A DNA stretch of 64,000 nt from JBAXAM01 sp964213355 (GTDB lineage Bacteria > Pseudomonadota > Gammaproteobacteria > UBA9339). The notes under the pieces were generated by a model, which ran no database searches, was not told the DNA's origin, and worked only from the letters and a program-made list of their open reading frames with translations. Shown here in pieces: positions 1 through 8,874 of this stretch. How positions within the stretch are numbered: the first letter of the stretch is position 1; every line of letters starts with the position of its first letter. The position numbers were made by a program, and so were the translations under genes. The DNA lies in contig CAXOVY010000030.1 in the NCBI GenBank assembly GCA_964213355.1, positions 1-64,000 of the forward strand, in the 5' to 3' direction.

Positions 1-335
1 GAATTACGAGTCAACGAATTATCAGTTCGGTAACATTTTAATATGAGTCAACGCGCATAGCGGTCACGGCAATTCTAGCACCCCTTTATTGATTTTAGTG
101 CTGTAGTTGCATGGATGTGCTGCAGCGACCATAAAAGTATACAACACACCGCTTTTTGGAATTTTATCCATTGATACGGCTATAATTGAAGTGTTTGTGT
201 GTATTATTCCTTTTAATAAACTACAGTGTACACTTTTGGGGGGAGCAGAATGCTTTATCTCAGTGATTATGTCTCTATATTTGTAGAATTTTTTGGCAAT
301 TGTGGTTAATATAGTGACTAATAAGGATATAACAT
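1..335. other. Upstream region of the sensor kinase gene
   Basis: No convincing gene starts here. A frame on the minus strand stays open for roughly 80 codons and stops near position 73, but it has no start codon with a ribosome binding site and runs into the antisense of the kinase gene. It may be the decayed end of a gene or chance. An AT-rich stretch with AAGGAT lies just before the kinase ATG at 336. Confidence 0.4.
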
Positions 336-2147
336 ATGGCGGAACAGAACGAACATTTTATAAAGTGCCTTTTGGAAAACATACCAAATTACGTATTTTG
401 GAAGGATGAAAATTTAGTATTCAAATGGTGCAACAAAAAGTTTGCACAGCAATTTGGGTATGAAAATCCAGAGGAGATTATTGGTAAAACTGATTATGAT
501 TTTCCGTGGTCACCAGAACTAAGAGACAAGTATATTAGAGATGATAAAGAAGTGTTATCTAGTGATGGCGGTAGAACAAATTATGAGGAAGAGCAAAGAC
601 AACCAGACGGAAGCATAAAAACCTTACTTGTTAGTAAAACCCCTATTCGCAATGAATCCAATAAAGCCGTAGGAATTCTTGGTATATATATTGATATCAC
701 CGACCGCAAACAGAAAGAACGTTTGCATGCAGAAAGTGAAGCGCAGAAGGTAAAAATCTCAGAACAAGGTATTTTCAAAAAAGAGATAGGTAAGTTAGTT
801 CACGATGTTAGTACTCCACTTGGTACTATACAGATGATTTTGGAAGTGGTTAGAGCTCTTATTCCAGAACAAAAGCGTCTTTCAATGCTAAATGCTATTG
901 GAACCATGAAAGGGATATTTGATAATTTGAGAAGCAGGTACAAGGGCGACAAAGAAGAAAACCAAGTCCCTAAACCGATCATAATATCATTGCTTCTTTC
1001 TCAAGTTTCAGAAGGGAAAAAAGTTCTAATCACTAATGCTCAAATAGAATTTACATATGACTTTGATGATTGCCATTTTTCTTTTATCAAAGTAAACCAA
1101 TTAGCCCTAAGACGCTCTATAACAAACTTAATTAATAATGCGGTAGATGCTATGGATAGAAAGGGTACTATCCACTTTGGCCTTAATAAAAAAGATGGTT
1201 CTATTAAATTAACCATAAAAGACAACGGAAAGGGTATGCCTCAAGATGTGCTAGACAAGCTTAGAAATAATATCGCTGTTACCAGCGGCAAGGAGGATGG
1301 TCATGGCATTGGTTTTACCCAGATTCGCGAAACCATTGAAAAGAACAACGGAACAATTGATATAGACTCGGTACCAAATCAAGGTACCACCATAACCATA
1401 ACGTTTCCAGAAATCGAGTCAGCAAGTTGGATCATTAAAGAGCTTCGTTTAAATCAGAAAGACATTTTAGTTATTCTAGATGATGATACTGATATTCATG
1501 GAGCTTGGGACGCTAAATTTCAAAAATACGATGTTTCTATAAAACACTTTACCATAGGCAGCGAAGCCGTGAATTTCATTAATTCGTTTCCCGACAAAAA
1601 CAAAATATTCCTCTTAGCTGACTTTGAGTTATTGGAGCAAGAATTAAGTGGCATAGATGTTATAAAAAAGACTTGCGTTCGCTCTGTCCTAGTGACTAGT
1701 CACTATGGAGATGAATATGTATTAAAATTGGTAATGGAAAACAATATTAAAGTATTGCCTAAACAGTTGGCTGCGGAAGTAACCATAATTACTGATAATT
1801 CAAGCTCTGAAAAAATTGACGTTGTTATAGTTGATATCATCAAATGTGTAGCTGATATGACCGCGTTGACTTTTAGAAACAAAAATAAAAAAGCTGATGT
1901 ATATTGCAGTCTTGATGCTTTTTTACAAAATGCATCTAAGTACGATCAGAGTACTATAATACTGATGGATGATTTCGAAGATAACAAATTAAATAGCCTC
2001 GATGTATTAAAACAGCTACACAATCGTGGTTTTACAAGATTATATCTACTTTCTGGGTCGGAGTTAGAAAAAAACAAGATACCAAAATACGTAACTTTTA
2101 TTTCAAGAGATAATGATAATGCTATTATTGCGTTGGCTGATGGCTGA
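336..2147 (+). CDS. PAS-domain hybrid histidine kinase with two receiver-like domains
   Basis: Soluble sensor kinase of 603 residues with no membrane segment, so it should sense a cytoplasmic signal. Domains in order: PAS at about 8-125; a dimerisation/phosphoacceptor helix with LVHDVSTPL, His156; an ATP-binding domain with N-box NLINNAVDAM (264-273), G1 DNGKGMP (296-302) and G2 GHGIGF (322-327); a first receiver domain about 376-485 with acidic pocket DDD at 382-384, Asp429, Thr454 and Lys476; and a second receiver-like domain about 494-600 with Asp500, Asp545/546 and Ser573 but no conserved Lys. The kinase core looks active. The first receiver could accept phosphate from His156; the second looks degenerate and may be a binding platform. 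No output domain or cognate regulator is visible nearby. The ATG is preceded by AAGGAT. Confidence 0.85.
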   Translation: MAEQNEHFIKCLLENIPNYVFWKDENLVFKWCNKKFAQQFGYENPEEIIGKTDYDFPWSPELRDKYIRDDKEVLSSDGGRTNYEEEQRQPDGSIKTLLVSKTPIRNESNKAVGILGIYIDITDRKQKERLHAESEAQKVKISEQGIFKKEIGKLVHDVSTPLGTIQMILEVVRALIPEQKRLSMLNAIGTMKGIFDNLRSRYKGDKEENQVPKPIIISLLLSQVSEGKKVLITNAQIEFTYDFDDCHFSFIKVNQLALRRSITNLINNAVDAMDRKGTIHFGLNKKDGSIKLTIKDNGKGMPQDVLDKLRNNIAVTSGKEDGHGIGFTQIRETIEKNNGTIDIDSVPNQGTTITITFPEIESASWIIKELRLNQKDILVILDDDTDIHGAWDAKFQKYDVSIKHFTIGSEAVNFINSFPDKNKIFLLADFELLEQELSGIDVIKKTCVRSVLVTSHYGDEYVLKLVMENNIKVLPKQLAAEVTIITDNSSSEKIDVVIVDIIKCVADMTALTFRNKNKKADVYCSLDAFLQNASKYDQSTIILMDDFEDNKLNSLDVLKQLHNRGFTRLYLLSGSELEKNKIPKYVTFISRDNDNAIIALADG

Positions 2148-2256
2148 AAGATGTTGTTTAAATACAGTTAACTGCTGTAAAGCCACAACTTAATCTGACA
2201 ACTCGCCGCTCTTTATTACGCAACTTTTTCTTCTTTTAGATAATGCTATAAAAGCT

Positions 2257-2598
2257 CTATAGTTCGCTTTTTTTGTATTCGCTATCTGCAAACTTAGTGG
2301 CACAATACAGGCGACTTAAGGGTAGAGAAATTTTACTTGCTATACCTTTGTAAAAATTTGGTATTTTGAGTTTCTCAAGTTCTTTTGTAGTTATGCCAAG
2401 CTTTTTAGCCAGCTCATCTTTGGTGTAAGCTGCTAATCTTATTTTTGGCTCATTGCACAATGTTAGGTTTATAACTTTACCATCATCAAGCGCAGTTTTT
2501 ATTCTATCCATAGTTAAAAGCTGATGAATCATTTTTTGTGCTACTGAAAAATTTAAATTGCCAGACGATTTCCCAGCAGCTATGCTGTCTTTAGACAT
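2257..2598 (-). CDS. Hypothetical protein, 113 residues
   Basis: Small soluble protein that I do not recognise. The start is placed at the ATG of MSKDSIAAGK because GGAGG lies eight bases before it; a TTG four codons earlier falls inside the ribosome binding site. Residues about 60-85 (YTKDELAKKLGITTKELEKL) look like a small helix-turn-helix or helical unit, but the family is not clear. The upstream group II intron begins about 42 bases before the start codon, so its native promoter may be separated from it. Confidence 0.6.
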   Translation of the reverse strand: MSKDSIAAGKSSGNLNFSVAQKMIHQLLTMDRIKTALDDGKVINLTLCNEPKIRLAAYTKDELAKKLGITTKELEKLKIPNFYKGIASKISLPLSRLYCATKFADSEYKKSEL

Positions 2599-3251
2599 AG
2601 CGACCTCCAATATAGGTTGATATGTTTAGCGTCGTCGGAGTGCTGCGACACGAAGCTGTCGCGAGGAGCTGTTTCTCACGACTAAATCTTGTTTTTGTTT
2701 TTAGTTGTGAAGAAACTACTTGTACCACCAGGTAAATCTACGAGCATGAATAAAGAGCTGCTCGGACAATGTAACAAAGCACGGTAACGTGCGGGATGTT
2801 AATCGTAAGAGACGCATCCTTCGGCTAATCACGAAGCTGAAAAGAGCTAGATAATCAGTATGGTGAAGATATCTAAATCTGTGAAAAAACCGACACGGCG
2901 AACAAGCGATACGTGGTTATTGACGCTTGGGCCAAAATGGCAACGGATGCGAGAGACTCGCTTCACTGTTGCGAACTCGTGGTTCACAAGCATCCCGGTT
3001 GAAAGCAGGCACCTAACCTGATAATGCTCCTTGCAACGGAACGCGGAAACCCTACATCGTTTCTAGTCTTCTAGGAAAGTAAGTTGCGAAATTTACTGAC
3101 GGTATAGGCTTGGGAGGTTGGAAAAAGCGAATGATGTGCTGTAATGGTGCATATACCAGCTTAAATATTACTGGACATGAAAATGGGCTGACGTCCAACT
3201 GGTCTTTAATCGCGAGATAATTTATGGAACCGACATCATGGAGAGAAGCAA

Positions 3252-4762
3252 ATGACGGCAATAGCTAAAATATTTGCTGGTGCCTCTCCAAATATACCAC
3301 TGCAATGGGACACCACTAATTGGTGTAGAATTTCGGAGCATATTCGTCGGCTGCAGATGCGTATCGCGAAGGCTTTTCGAGAAGGAAAACACGGCAAAGC
3401 GAAAGCTTTGCAGTGGCTTCTGACTCACTCATTCTCTGCAAAATTATTTGCAGTAAAACGAGTAGTTCAGAATCAAGGTGCAAAAACACCGGGCGTAGAC
3501 AATATTGTATGGAATACACCGGATAAGAAAATGAATGCAGCAATCAGCCTAAGAAGGCGCGGTTATCAAACCAAGCCACTTAAACGAATCTACATTCCTA
3601 AGAAACAAAAAGGCAAACTTCGTCCGCTTTCTATCCCTGTAATGCAGTGTCGTGCGATGCAAGCTTTACACTTGCTGTCGCTCGATCCTATTGCTGAGAG
3701 TATTGCGGATAAAAATGCTTACGGATTTAGACCAATGAGATCTACTGCAGATGCAATTGGGCAATGTTTTAGAGCATTAGCCCGACGCAGCTCTTCCAAG
3801 TATATTTTAGAGGGCGATATCCGTGCTTGCTTCGACACAATATCCCACCGGTGGTTGCTAGAAAACATACTGATGGATAAGGAAATGTTGAGAAAATGGC
3901 TTGCTGCTGGCTACATAGAGAAAGGTAAGTTATATCCAACAGAACTCGGGGCGCCTCAAGGCGGTCTGATCTCACCAACACTTTTGACAGTAACTCTCAG
4001 TGGATTAGAACAGGCTGTAAAAGCAGTCACTAAACTACGAGATAAAGTTAATGTCTGTGTATATGCCGATGATTTTATTATCACTGGCAGTACAAAGAGG
4101 TATTGGAAAATAGGGTTAAACCTGCTGTTGAAGCCTTTCTTAGGGAAAGAGGTTTGTCGTTGTCACAAGAGAAAACCAAAATCACTCACATCGATGGAGG
4201 GTTTGATTTTCTCGGTATGAATATAAGGAAATATAACGGTAAGTTAATCATTAAACCTGCCAAAAGCGGCATAAAACGATTGCTAACCGACATCCGAGAT
4301 AAGATAAAATCCCACAAAACAGTCAAGACGGAAAACTTAATTCACCTATTGAATCCTAAAATTCGTGGGTGGGCAAATTACTACCGTCATGTTTGTTCTA
4401 AGGGTACCTTCAGTCGAGTAGATCATAACATTTTCCAAGCCATATGGCGCTGGGCTGTCAGACGACACCCAAATAAAAGTGCTGTATGGATAAAACGAAA
4501 ATATTTCAGAATAAACAAACTGCGCAATTGGATATTTTCTGCCAAAACCAATATCAAGCATGGGAAAAGTGTTTATCTTGATCTGGTAGAGGCTTGTAAG
4601 ACACCCATTAAACGGCACATTAAAATCAAATCTGCAGCAACACCTTATGACCCTGACTATAAAAAGTATTTTGAAGAAAGGGCTGGGGTTTATGAAATGG
4701 AGAAATACCTTAGTAAGCAGCCTCTCAGGTTGCGTTGCGAAAACTTGGTTGATAACCGATGA
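3252..4762 (+). pseudogene. Group II intron reverse transcriptase/maturase, frameshifted
   Basis: Intron-encoded protein with an N-terminal RVT_N region, reverse transcriptase motifs (GAPQGGLISP, catalytic VYADDF) and a maturase X region (LNPKIRGWANYYRHV). The frame breaks at about 4095-4100: the first frame reads TGSTK then RYW, while the other frame continues with ENRVKPAVEAF. One missing G in an AAAGGAGG-like run restores TGSTKEVLENRVK. Many relatives carry a C-terminal HNH endonuclease; here the frame ends soon after LRLRC with no HNH cysteines. The start ATG is preceded by GGAGAG. The protein is probably inactive, so mobility of this intron would need help in trans. Confidence 0.85.
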
Positions 4763-4842
4763 TGAAAGAATAGAAAGATCGGGTCTTATCTAAGGCCTTA
4801 TAAAGGCTTGAGCCGTGTGCGGGGAAACCAGCATGCACGGTT

Positions 4843-6841
4843 GTGCGTCCAGTAAAGGCTGGCGTGTTCAGTGGGAGTTAATCCCACCAGGGAAAGAGTC
4901 AAAGCCCTGTAGTTGGGTAGCAACATGGCGGAAAACCAAGATGTTGAAGCCTACCGAAAAACTATACCATAAGGGTAAGTACGAGTTATCAGGCCGCAGC
5001 GAAAGCGATACACATAGGTGGCTCCGAGAGTGAGTAAACCCGAAGGCCGAGCCCGCAACCGTAGGGGCGAAGGCAACATGAGACAGTTGAAATTGACTGA
5101 GACAACTGATCACTTCGGCGGAGTGGTAGTGGCAGCATGAAAATAAGGACACGTTGAAGCAACTGGAGAAGCCCTCCTCATCCCAGAGAGAAATACTCTG
5201 GTAGCTAGGTAGGTTCTATAACCGGCAAACCGGGAAATGAGCTGACGATGAGCGGGTGGCGGACGGGTGCGTATGAGCGACGAAGTGGGGTAATTCCCAT
5301 GGAGCAAGGGCACCCTGCTAGTAGTATTTCTTCTAACAAAATAGGAGGCAAAGGTGATATGACAAAAGCGCCTAGTAAATTGCAGGACTTGAGAAAGAAG
5401 ATATATATCAAAGCGAAGGCGGAAACGTCTTGGCGATTTTGGGGTATCTATGTTCATGTTTGTAAAATTGAGACGCTTAGAGAAGCTTATTTGTTATCAA
5501 AGCAAAACAAAGGAGCGCCAGGAATTGATGGTGTAACTTTTGATGCAATTGAAGCAGAAGGCGCCGAAGAGTTTCTTCAAAAGATACAGAATGAACTAGT
5601 GACTAAAACTTACTACCCAAATAGGAATCGGAAAAAGGAAATACCAAAGGCTGGAGGAAAATTCAGAACTTTAAATATTCCTTGTATCCGTGACCGAGTT
5701 GTACAAGGAGCGCTAAAACTAATTCTTGAGCCTATATTTGAAGCTGATTTCCAAGAAGGGTCGTATGGGTATCGACCAAAGCGTACAGCGCACGAAGCAG
5801 TGGAGAGAGTAGCAACAGCAGCTATTAAAGGAAAATCTAAAATCATAGATGTAGATTTAAAATCTTACTTCGATAGCGTCAATCACTCTATTTTATTAGG
5901 CAAAATTGCCAAGCGAGTGAGTGATAAAGATGTTATGCATCTGATAAAGTTGATACTCAAGTCTGGTGGTAAGTGCGGCTTAGCTCAAGGTGGGTCGATT
6001 TCAACGCTATTTAGTAACATCTATCTCAACGAGGTAGATAAAATGCTAGAGAGGGCGAAAGAAACAACCTGTGGTGATGGATATCAGCATATCGAATATG
6101 CAAGATGGGCGGATGATCTGGTAATAGCGATCGACGAACATCCACGATGGAGTTGGTTAGAGAAAGCAGTGTACAAAAGACTACAAGAGGAATTAATAAA
6201 ACTCAAAGTAGAACTTAACACAGAAAAGACAAAGATCGTTGATCTTAGAAAGAATGAAACTTTTGGTTTCCTTGGGTTTGATTTTCGCCGAGTAAAAACT
6301 AGAAGTGGAAAATGGAGTGTTCATAAAACGCCTAAAATGAAGGCGCGAACGAACCTCTTAAGAGAGTTGAAAGAGGTATTTCGTCGCCATCAATCACAAC
6401 CGATTGATCGCGTGGTATATCTTATCAATCCAAAATTAAGAGGGTGGACAAACTATTTTAGGATCGGAAATTCAAGTCAATGTTTTGGATATGTTAAGGA
6501 CTGGGTGGAGAAGAAAGTAAGGCGCAATTTAATGCGCGCTCGAAAACGAAAAGGCTTCGGCTGGCAGATGTGGAGTAGGAAGTGGTTATATGAAAAATTG
6601 GGTCTGTTCGCAGACTACAAAATAAGATACTACGTTCCAAAAGCGTCACCAGCATGATAGGTCACATAAGCTTTGATAAGAAGCTGCTAGGTGAGCGTAG
6701 TGCGGGAAATCCGCACGCTACGTTCGATGCGGCGGGAGCTGGAAACGGGAAGATGGTAAGAACTATATGAGCACAAAATTGGAAACGATGGATATAGACA
6801 AGTTCAAACCTGTACTTTACCGCGCCAGTTCTCGACCCTAC
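4843..6841 (+). mobile_element. Inner group II intron inserted at the domain V end of the outer intron
   Basis: It begins with the consensus GTGCG at 4843, directly after the CACGGTT that closes the outer intron's domain V. It carries its own reverse transcriptase, then its own domain V at 6693-6725 (GAGCGTAGTGCGG, GAAA loop, CCGCACGCTACGTTC). The 3' end is placed at CCCTAC, position 6841, because the next bases, CTTAGGAGGG, complete the outer intron's domain V and start its domain VI. The stretch between domain V and the 3' end is about 116 bases, longer than a simple domain VI. Length 1999 bases. Confidence 0.75.
5359..6657 (+). CDS. ltrA: Group II intron reverse transcriptase/maturase (inner intron)
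   Basis: Intron-encoded reverse transcriptase with maturase region, 432 residues from the ATG of MTKAPSKLQDL, which has AGGAGG before it; the frame is also open 37 codons upstream but without a good ribosome site. The palm and finger motifs are present (GAPGIDGVTF, GSYGYRPKRTAHEA, VDLKSYFDSVNH) and so is the X-domain (LINPKLRGWTNYF). Two motifs are unusual: the catalytic box reads YARWADDL instead of YADD or FADD, and the region normally PQGGVISPLLSN reads AQGGSISTLFSN. No HNH domain. The frame is complete, so it could in principle serve splicing of its own intron. Confidence 0.88.
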   Translation: MTKAPSKLQDLRKKIYIKAKAETSWRFWGIYVHVCKIETLREAYLLSKQNKGAPGIDGVTFDAIEAEGAEEFLQKIQNELVTKTYYPNRNRKKEIPKAGGKFRTLNIPCIRDRVVQGALKLILEPIFEADFQEGSYGYRPKRTAHEAVERVATAAIKGKSKIIDVDLKSYFDSVNHSILLGKIAKRVSDKDVMHLIKLILKSGGKCGLAQGGSISTLFSNIYLNEVDKMLERAKETTCGDGYQHIEYARWADDLVIAIDEHPRWSWLEKAVYKRLQEELIKLKVELNTEKTKIVDLRKNETFGFLGFDFRRVKTRSGKWSVHKTPKMKARTNLLRELKEVFRRHQSQPIDRVVYLINPKLRGWTNYFRIGNSSQCFGYVKDWVEKKVRRNLMRARKRKGFGWQMWSRKWLYEKLGLFADYKIRYYVPKASPA

Positions 6842-6884
6842 CTTAGGAGGGCCGCAGCTGGTAACAGCTGCGGCCTATCCGGCC

Positions 6885-7074
6885 CTCAACACCCTGGCGA
6901 CGCGCCTTGTTTACAACGAAAATTAATTATATTTTTAGTTATGTTTCTTTATGGCACTTATCACCTCCATTTATTTTTGTTAAAGATGTACTAAACGCAC
7001 TTTTGTTTAATCAAAAGCGCATTTAAAGGTAGCACATGGGTAGCTCTGAAAGATTTGATAAAAACGGGAAATTG
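6885..7074. other. Intergenic region with a hairpin between twintron and island
   Basis: No gene seen. At 6992-7025 there is an imperfect hairpin (TAAACGCACTTTTG, six-base loop, CAAAAGCGCATTTA; 14 pairs with two mismatches) that could act as a bidirectional terminator. A minus-strand SD-like GGAGGTGAT is followed only by an 11-codon frame. Confidence 0.45.
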
Positions 7075-7141
7075 GTTGAAAGCCTTGATTTATCTGGCTC
7101 CCCAGGAAGGGATTGAACCTCCGACCAAGTGATTAACAGTC
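7075..7141. repeat. Attachment repeat, distal end of the island (partial tRNA-Asn)
   Basis: A 67-base direct repeat identical to 23395-23461. Positions 7095-7141 are the last 47 bases of tRNA-Asn, CCA included, on the minus strand; the match stops inside the anticodon stem, where the full tRNA continues at the other end. This is the pattern left by tyrosine integrases that use a tRNA 3' end as attachment site. Confidence 0.93.
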
Positions 7142-7257
7142 CGGTAAAGCCAAAAACCCACAAAAACCTACAAATAACAACAACAATTAAATCAATTAAT
7201 TATATACTTCAACTTAATGTAGTTAGTTAGCAATTGTTGTGGCCTTTTGTTTTGAAG

Positions 7258-7275
7258 TGCACCACCAGTGCACCA
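7258..7275. repeat. Short direct repeat near the island end (possible integrase arm site)
   Basis: The 18-mer TGCACCACCAGTGCACCA occurs here, 117 bases inside the left attachment repeat, and again in the same orientation at 23349-23366, 28 bases inside the right one. It contains TGCACCA twice. Its position near both ends, outside the core repeat, fits an integrase arm-type binding site; that role is inferred. Confidence 0.5.
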
Positions 7276-7323
7276 AATAAACACACTTTTTTTAACCCTT
7301 CGATTGCTTTATATGCAAAAATT

Positions 7324-8868
7324 GTAATAGCTCACCCCCTAAGCAGTAATTAAAGCTGGAGGGGCTGTGGTTTTTGTAAAATAGTTCTTCAGCCGCTGAC
7401 AAATAAATTCAAAAGAGCTTTTGGACTGAATCTTGCAAGTCATATTGATAGATGCAGTTCTTGCCACAAATTCAGAACCATAATCAGAACGCGTACAGAA
7501 ATACTTCTTACGCCATATCACGGAATTCCTTAAACATCTCTCTGCGTGATTATTGGTAGGTTCAACGTTATCTACTGATAGAAATGTCCACAAAGCATCG
7601 AAATTATCAAGCAGATTCTTACAAAGCCGTGCTGCTTTTAATGCTGGATCGGTATAAGTTCCTTGCTCCAAAAGCTCCCCAACTCGTCGACGAATGGGCT
7701 GAGATTTCCTCAATAATTCATCACGCGTTATATTGCTTTGTTTGAACTCATGCCAAATATTAAAAAGATCTATTTCGCAAGCTAACAAGTTCTTCCCTAT
7801 TCGAGCAATAACCTTATCATATTTCTCTGCTAATCGAGTAAAGTCTCGTTTCAAATGCGCCCAGCAAATTTGTCTACAAGAACTATCAAAGTAACTATAC
7901 GCTGTGTAGCGATCCGAAATAACAATATTAGTAAAGTCTCCAACCAAAAAGTCTAGTACCTTTTTTCCACGAGAAGGCTGGACAGAAAAAAAGGCTGTAG
8001 ACGATGTAACTAATCCCCACAACCATTGCTTTTTTCCATCACGGTTGTGTCCAGTTTCATCTATGTTAATACTGGAACTTTTCTTTACTTCTGCGAGTAA
8101 ATTAGCTACTGGAGTTTCTAAAGCTGCATTTACTATCTTTTGCTTATTGAATACCGAACCTAGACTAAGATTAAATTGAAATTGTTCTTCTAAAAATTCT
8201 TTTAACTCACGGCGAGATAAATGATATTTAGAGATAAGGTGCGACATAAATCCTGTCAGTTTTGGGCCTGTTATTCCACAAGTAATCCCATTCGGCAAAG
8301 CTCCAACATGGCTCCGACCGCAACAAGAACAACATCCTTTTTCTAAACGATACTCCGTTACCTTAAGCCTAATTTCTGGGAGCTCATACACCTGATGTCG
8401 TTGATATTCTCCGCTAGAGTCTATCGTTCCACCACACGAACAGTACGGCGGTAATTTGCAATCTATAATAACATCGACTTTACTGCTATCTAACAGTTGG
8501 CGATAGTGCCCCTCATGACCAGTCTGTCCACCGCTTTTATTTTTGCTAACATGCTTGGGTTTTTCTTTTTTAAAACTTCTTGATGGTGGCAACGATGAGT
8601 TAGAAGAATTACTATTGAGACGCTCTTTTAATTCCCTATTTTCAATTTCTAATTTCTCAACACGCTTAAATAATCCACTTATTATTTCGAGATGACTCAG
8701 GATCAAGCTATGACAACCTTCGATGGTACTTGGCAGCTCTTCAATTTTAAAAATCTTTAGATAACTTTTATAATCCATGAAAACAAAATTTCCGCATTAA
8801 CTAATGGAACAAAATCTACTACATCTTACAAAAATTTCAACAAAATTTTATAGGGGGTGAGCTATTAC
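7324..8868 (-). mobile_element. IS66-family insertion sequence (ISBst12-like)
   Basis: Perfect 18-bp terminal inverted repeats, GTAATAGCTCACCCCCTA inward from each end, and a perfect 8-bp target duplication CAAAAATT at 7316-7323 and 8869-8876. It carries only the long transposase and no tnpA/tnpB accessory frames, as in the ISBst12 subgroup. Length 1545 bases. The intact repeats and transposase suggest a recent insertion. Confidence 0.93.
7339..8778 (-). CDS. IS66-family transposase
   Basis: DDE transposase of 479 residues. It has an N-terminal coiled coil (about 35-55), a zinc-binding segment with paired cysteines (PPYCSCGGT and GCCSCCGR), and the IS66 catalytic core: NIDETGHNRDGKKQW, CWAHLKRDF, and the C-terminal NNHAERCLR with the catalytic Glu. 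The frame is full length for the family and fills most of the element. No sign of decay. Confidence 0.95.
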   Translation of the reverse strand: MDYKSYLKIFKIEELPSTIEGCHSLILSHLEIISGLFKRVEKLEIENRELKERLNSNSSNSSLPPSRSFKKEKPKHVSKNKSGGQTGHEGHYRQLLDSSKVDVIIDCKLPPYCSCGGTIDSSGEYQRHQVYELPEIRLKVTEYRLEKGCCSCCGRSHVGALPNGITCGITGPKLTGFMSHLISKYHLSRRELKEFLEEQFQFNLSLGSVFNKQKIVNAALETPVANLLAEVKKSSSINIDETGHNRDGKKQWLWGLVTSSTAFFSVQPSRGKKVLDFLVGDFTNIVISDRYTAYSYFDSSCRQICWAHLKRDFTRLAEKYDKVIARIGKNLLACEIDLFNIWHEFKQSNITRDELLRKSQPIRRRVGELLEQGTYTDPALKAARLCKNLLDNFDALWTFLSVDNVEPTNNHAERCLRNSVIWRKKYFCTRSDYGSEFVARTASINMTCKIQSKSSFEFICQRLKNYFTKTTAPPALITA

Positions 8869-8874
8869 CAAAAA

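Larger units (their letters stand above)
2640..6884 (+). mobile_element. Outer group II intron, interrupted by a second intron (twintron-like)
   Basis: The 5' end is placed at GTGCTGCGACACGAAG, a slightly non-consensus version of GUGYG, so the exact start is uncertain. About 600 bases of structured RNA precede the intron-encoded reverse transcriptase. Domain V is recognised at 4810-4842 (GAGCCGTGTGCGG, GGAAA loop, AGCATGCACGGTT). Its last base and domain VI are not adjacent: they lie at 6842-6884, as TTAGGAG followed by an 11-bp stem GGCCGCAGCTG/CAGCTGCGGCC with a GTAA loop and a bulged A at 6877, seven bases from the inferred 3' end. The second intron fills the gap. Its frameshifted reverse transcriptase and split domain V/VI mean it can splice only if the inner intron is removed first. 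Confidence 0.75.

Noticed and set aside
4815..5033. 72-codon plus-strand frame between the two intron proteins
   Set aside because: It runs from outer domain V into the ribozyme part of the inner intron, with no ribosome site.
6767..6994. 75-codon plus-strand frame after the inner intron's domain V
   Set aside because: It spans the 3' end of the inner intron and domain VI of the outer one; the product is an RNA structure read as protein.
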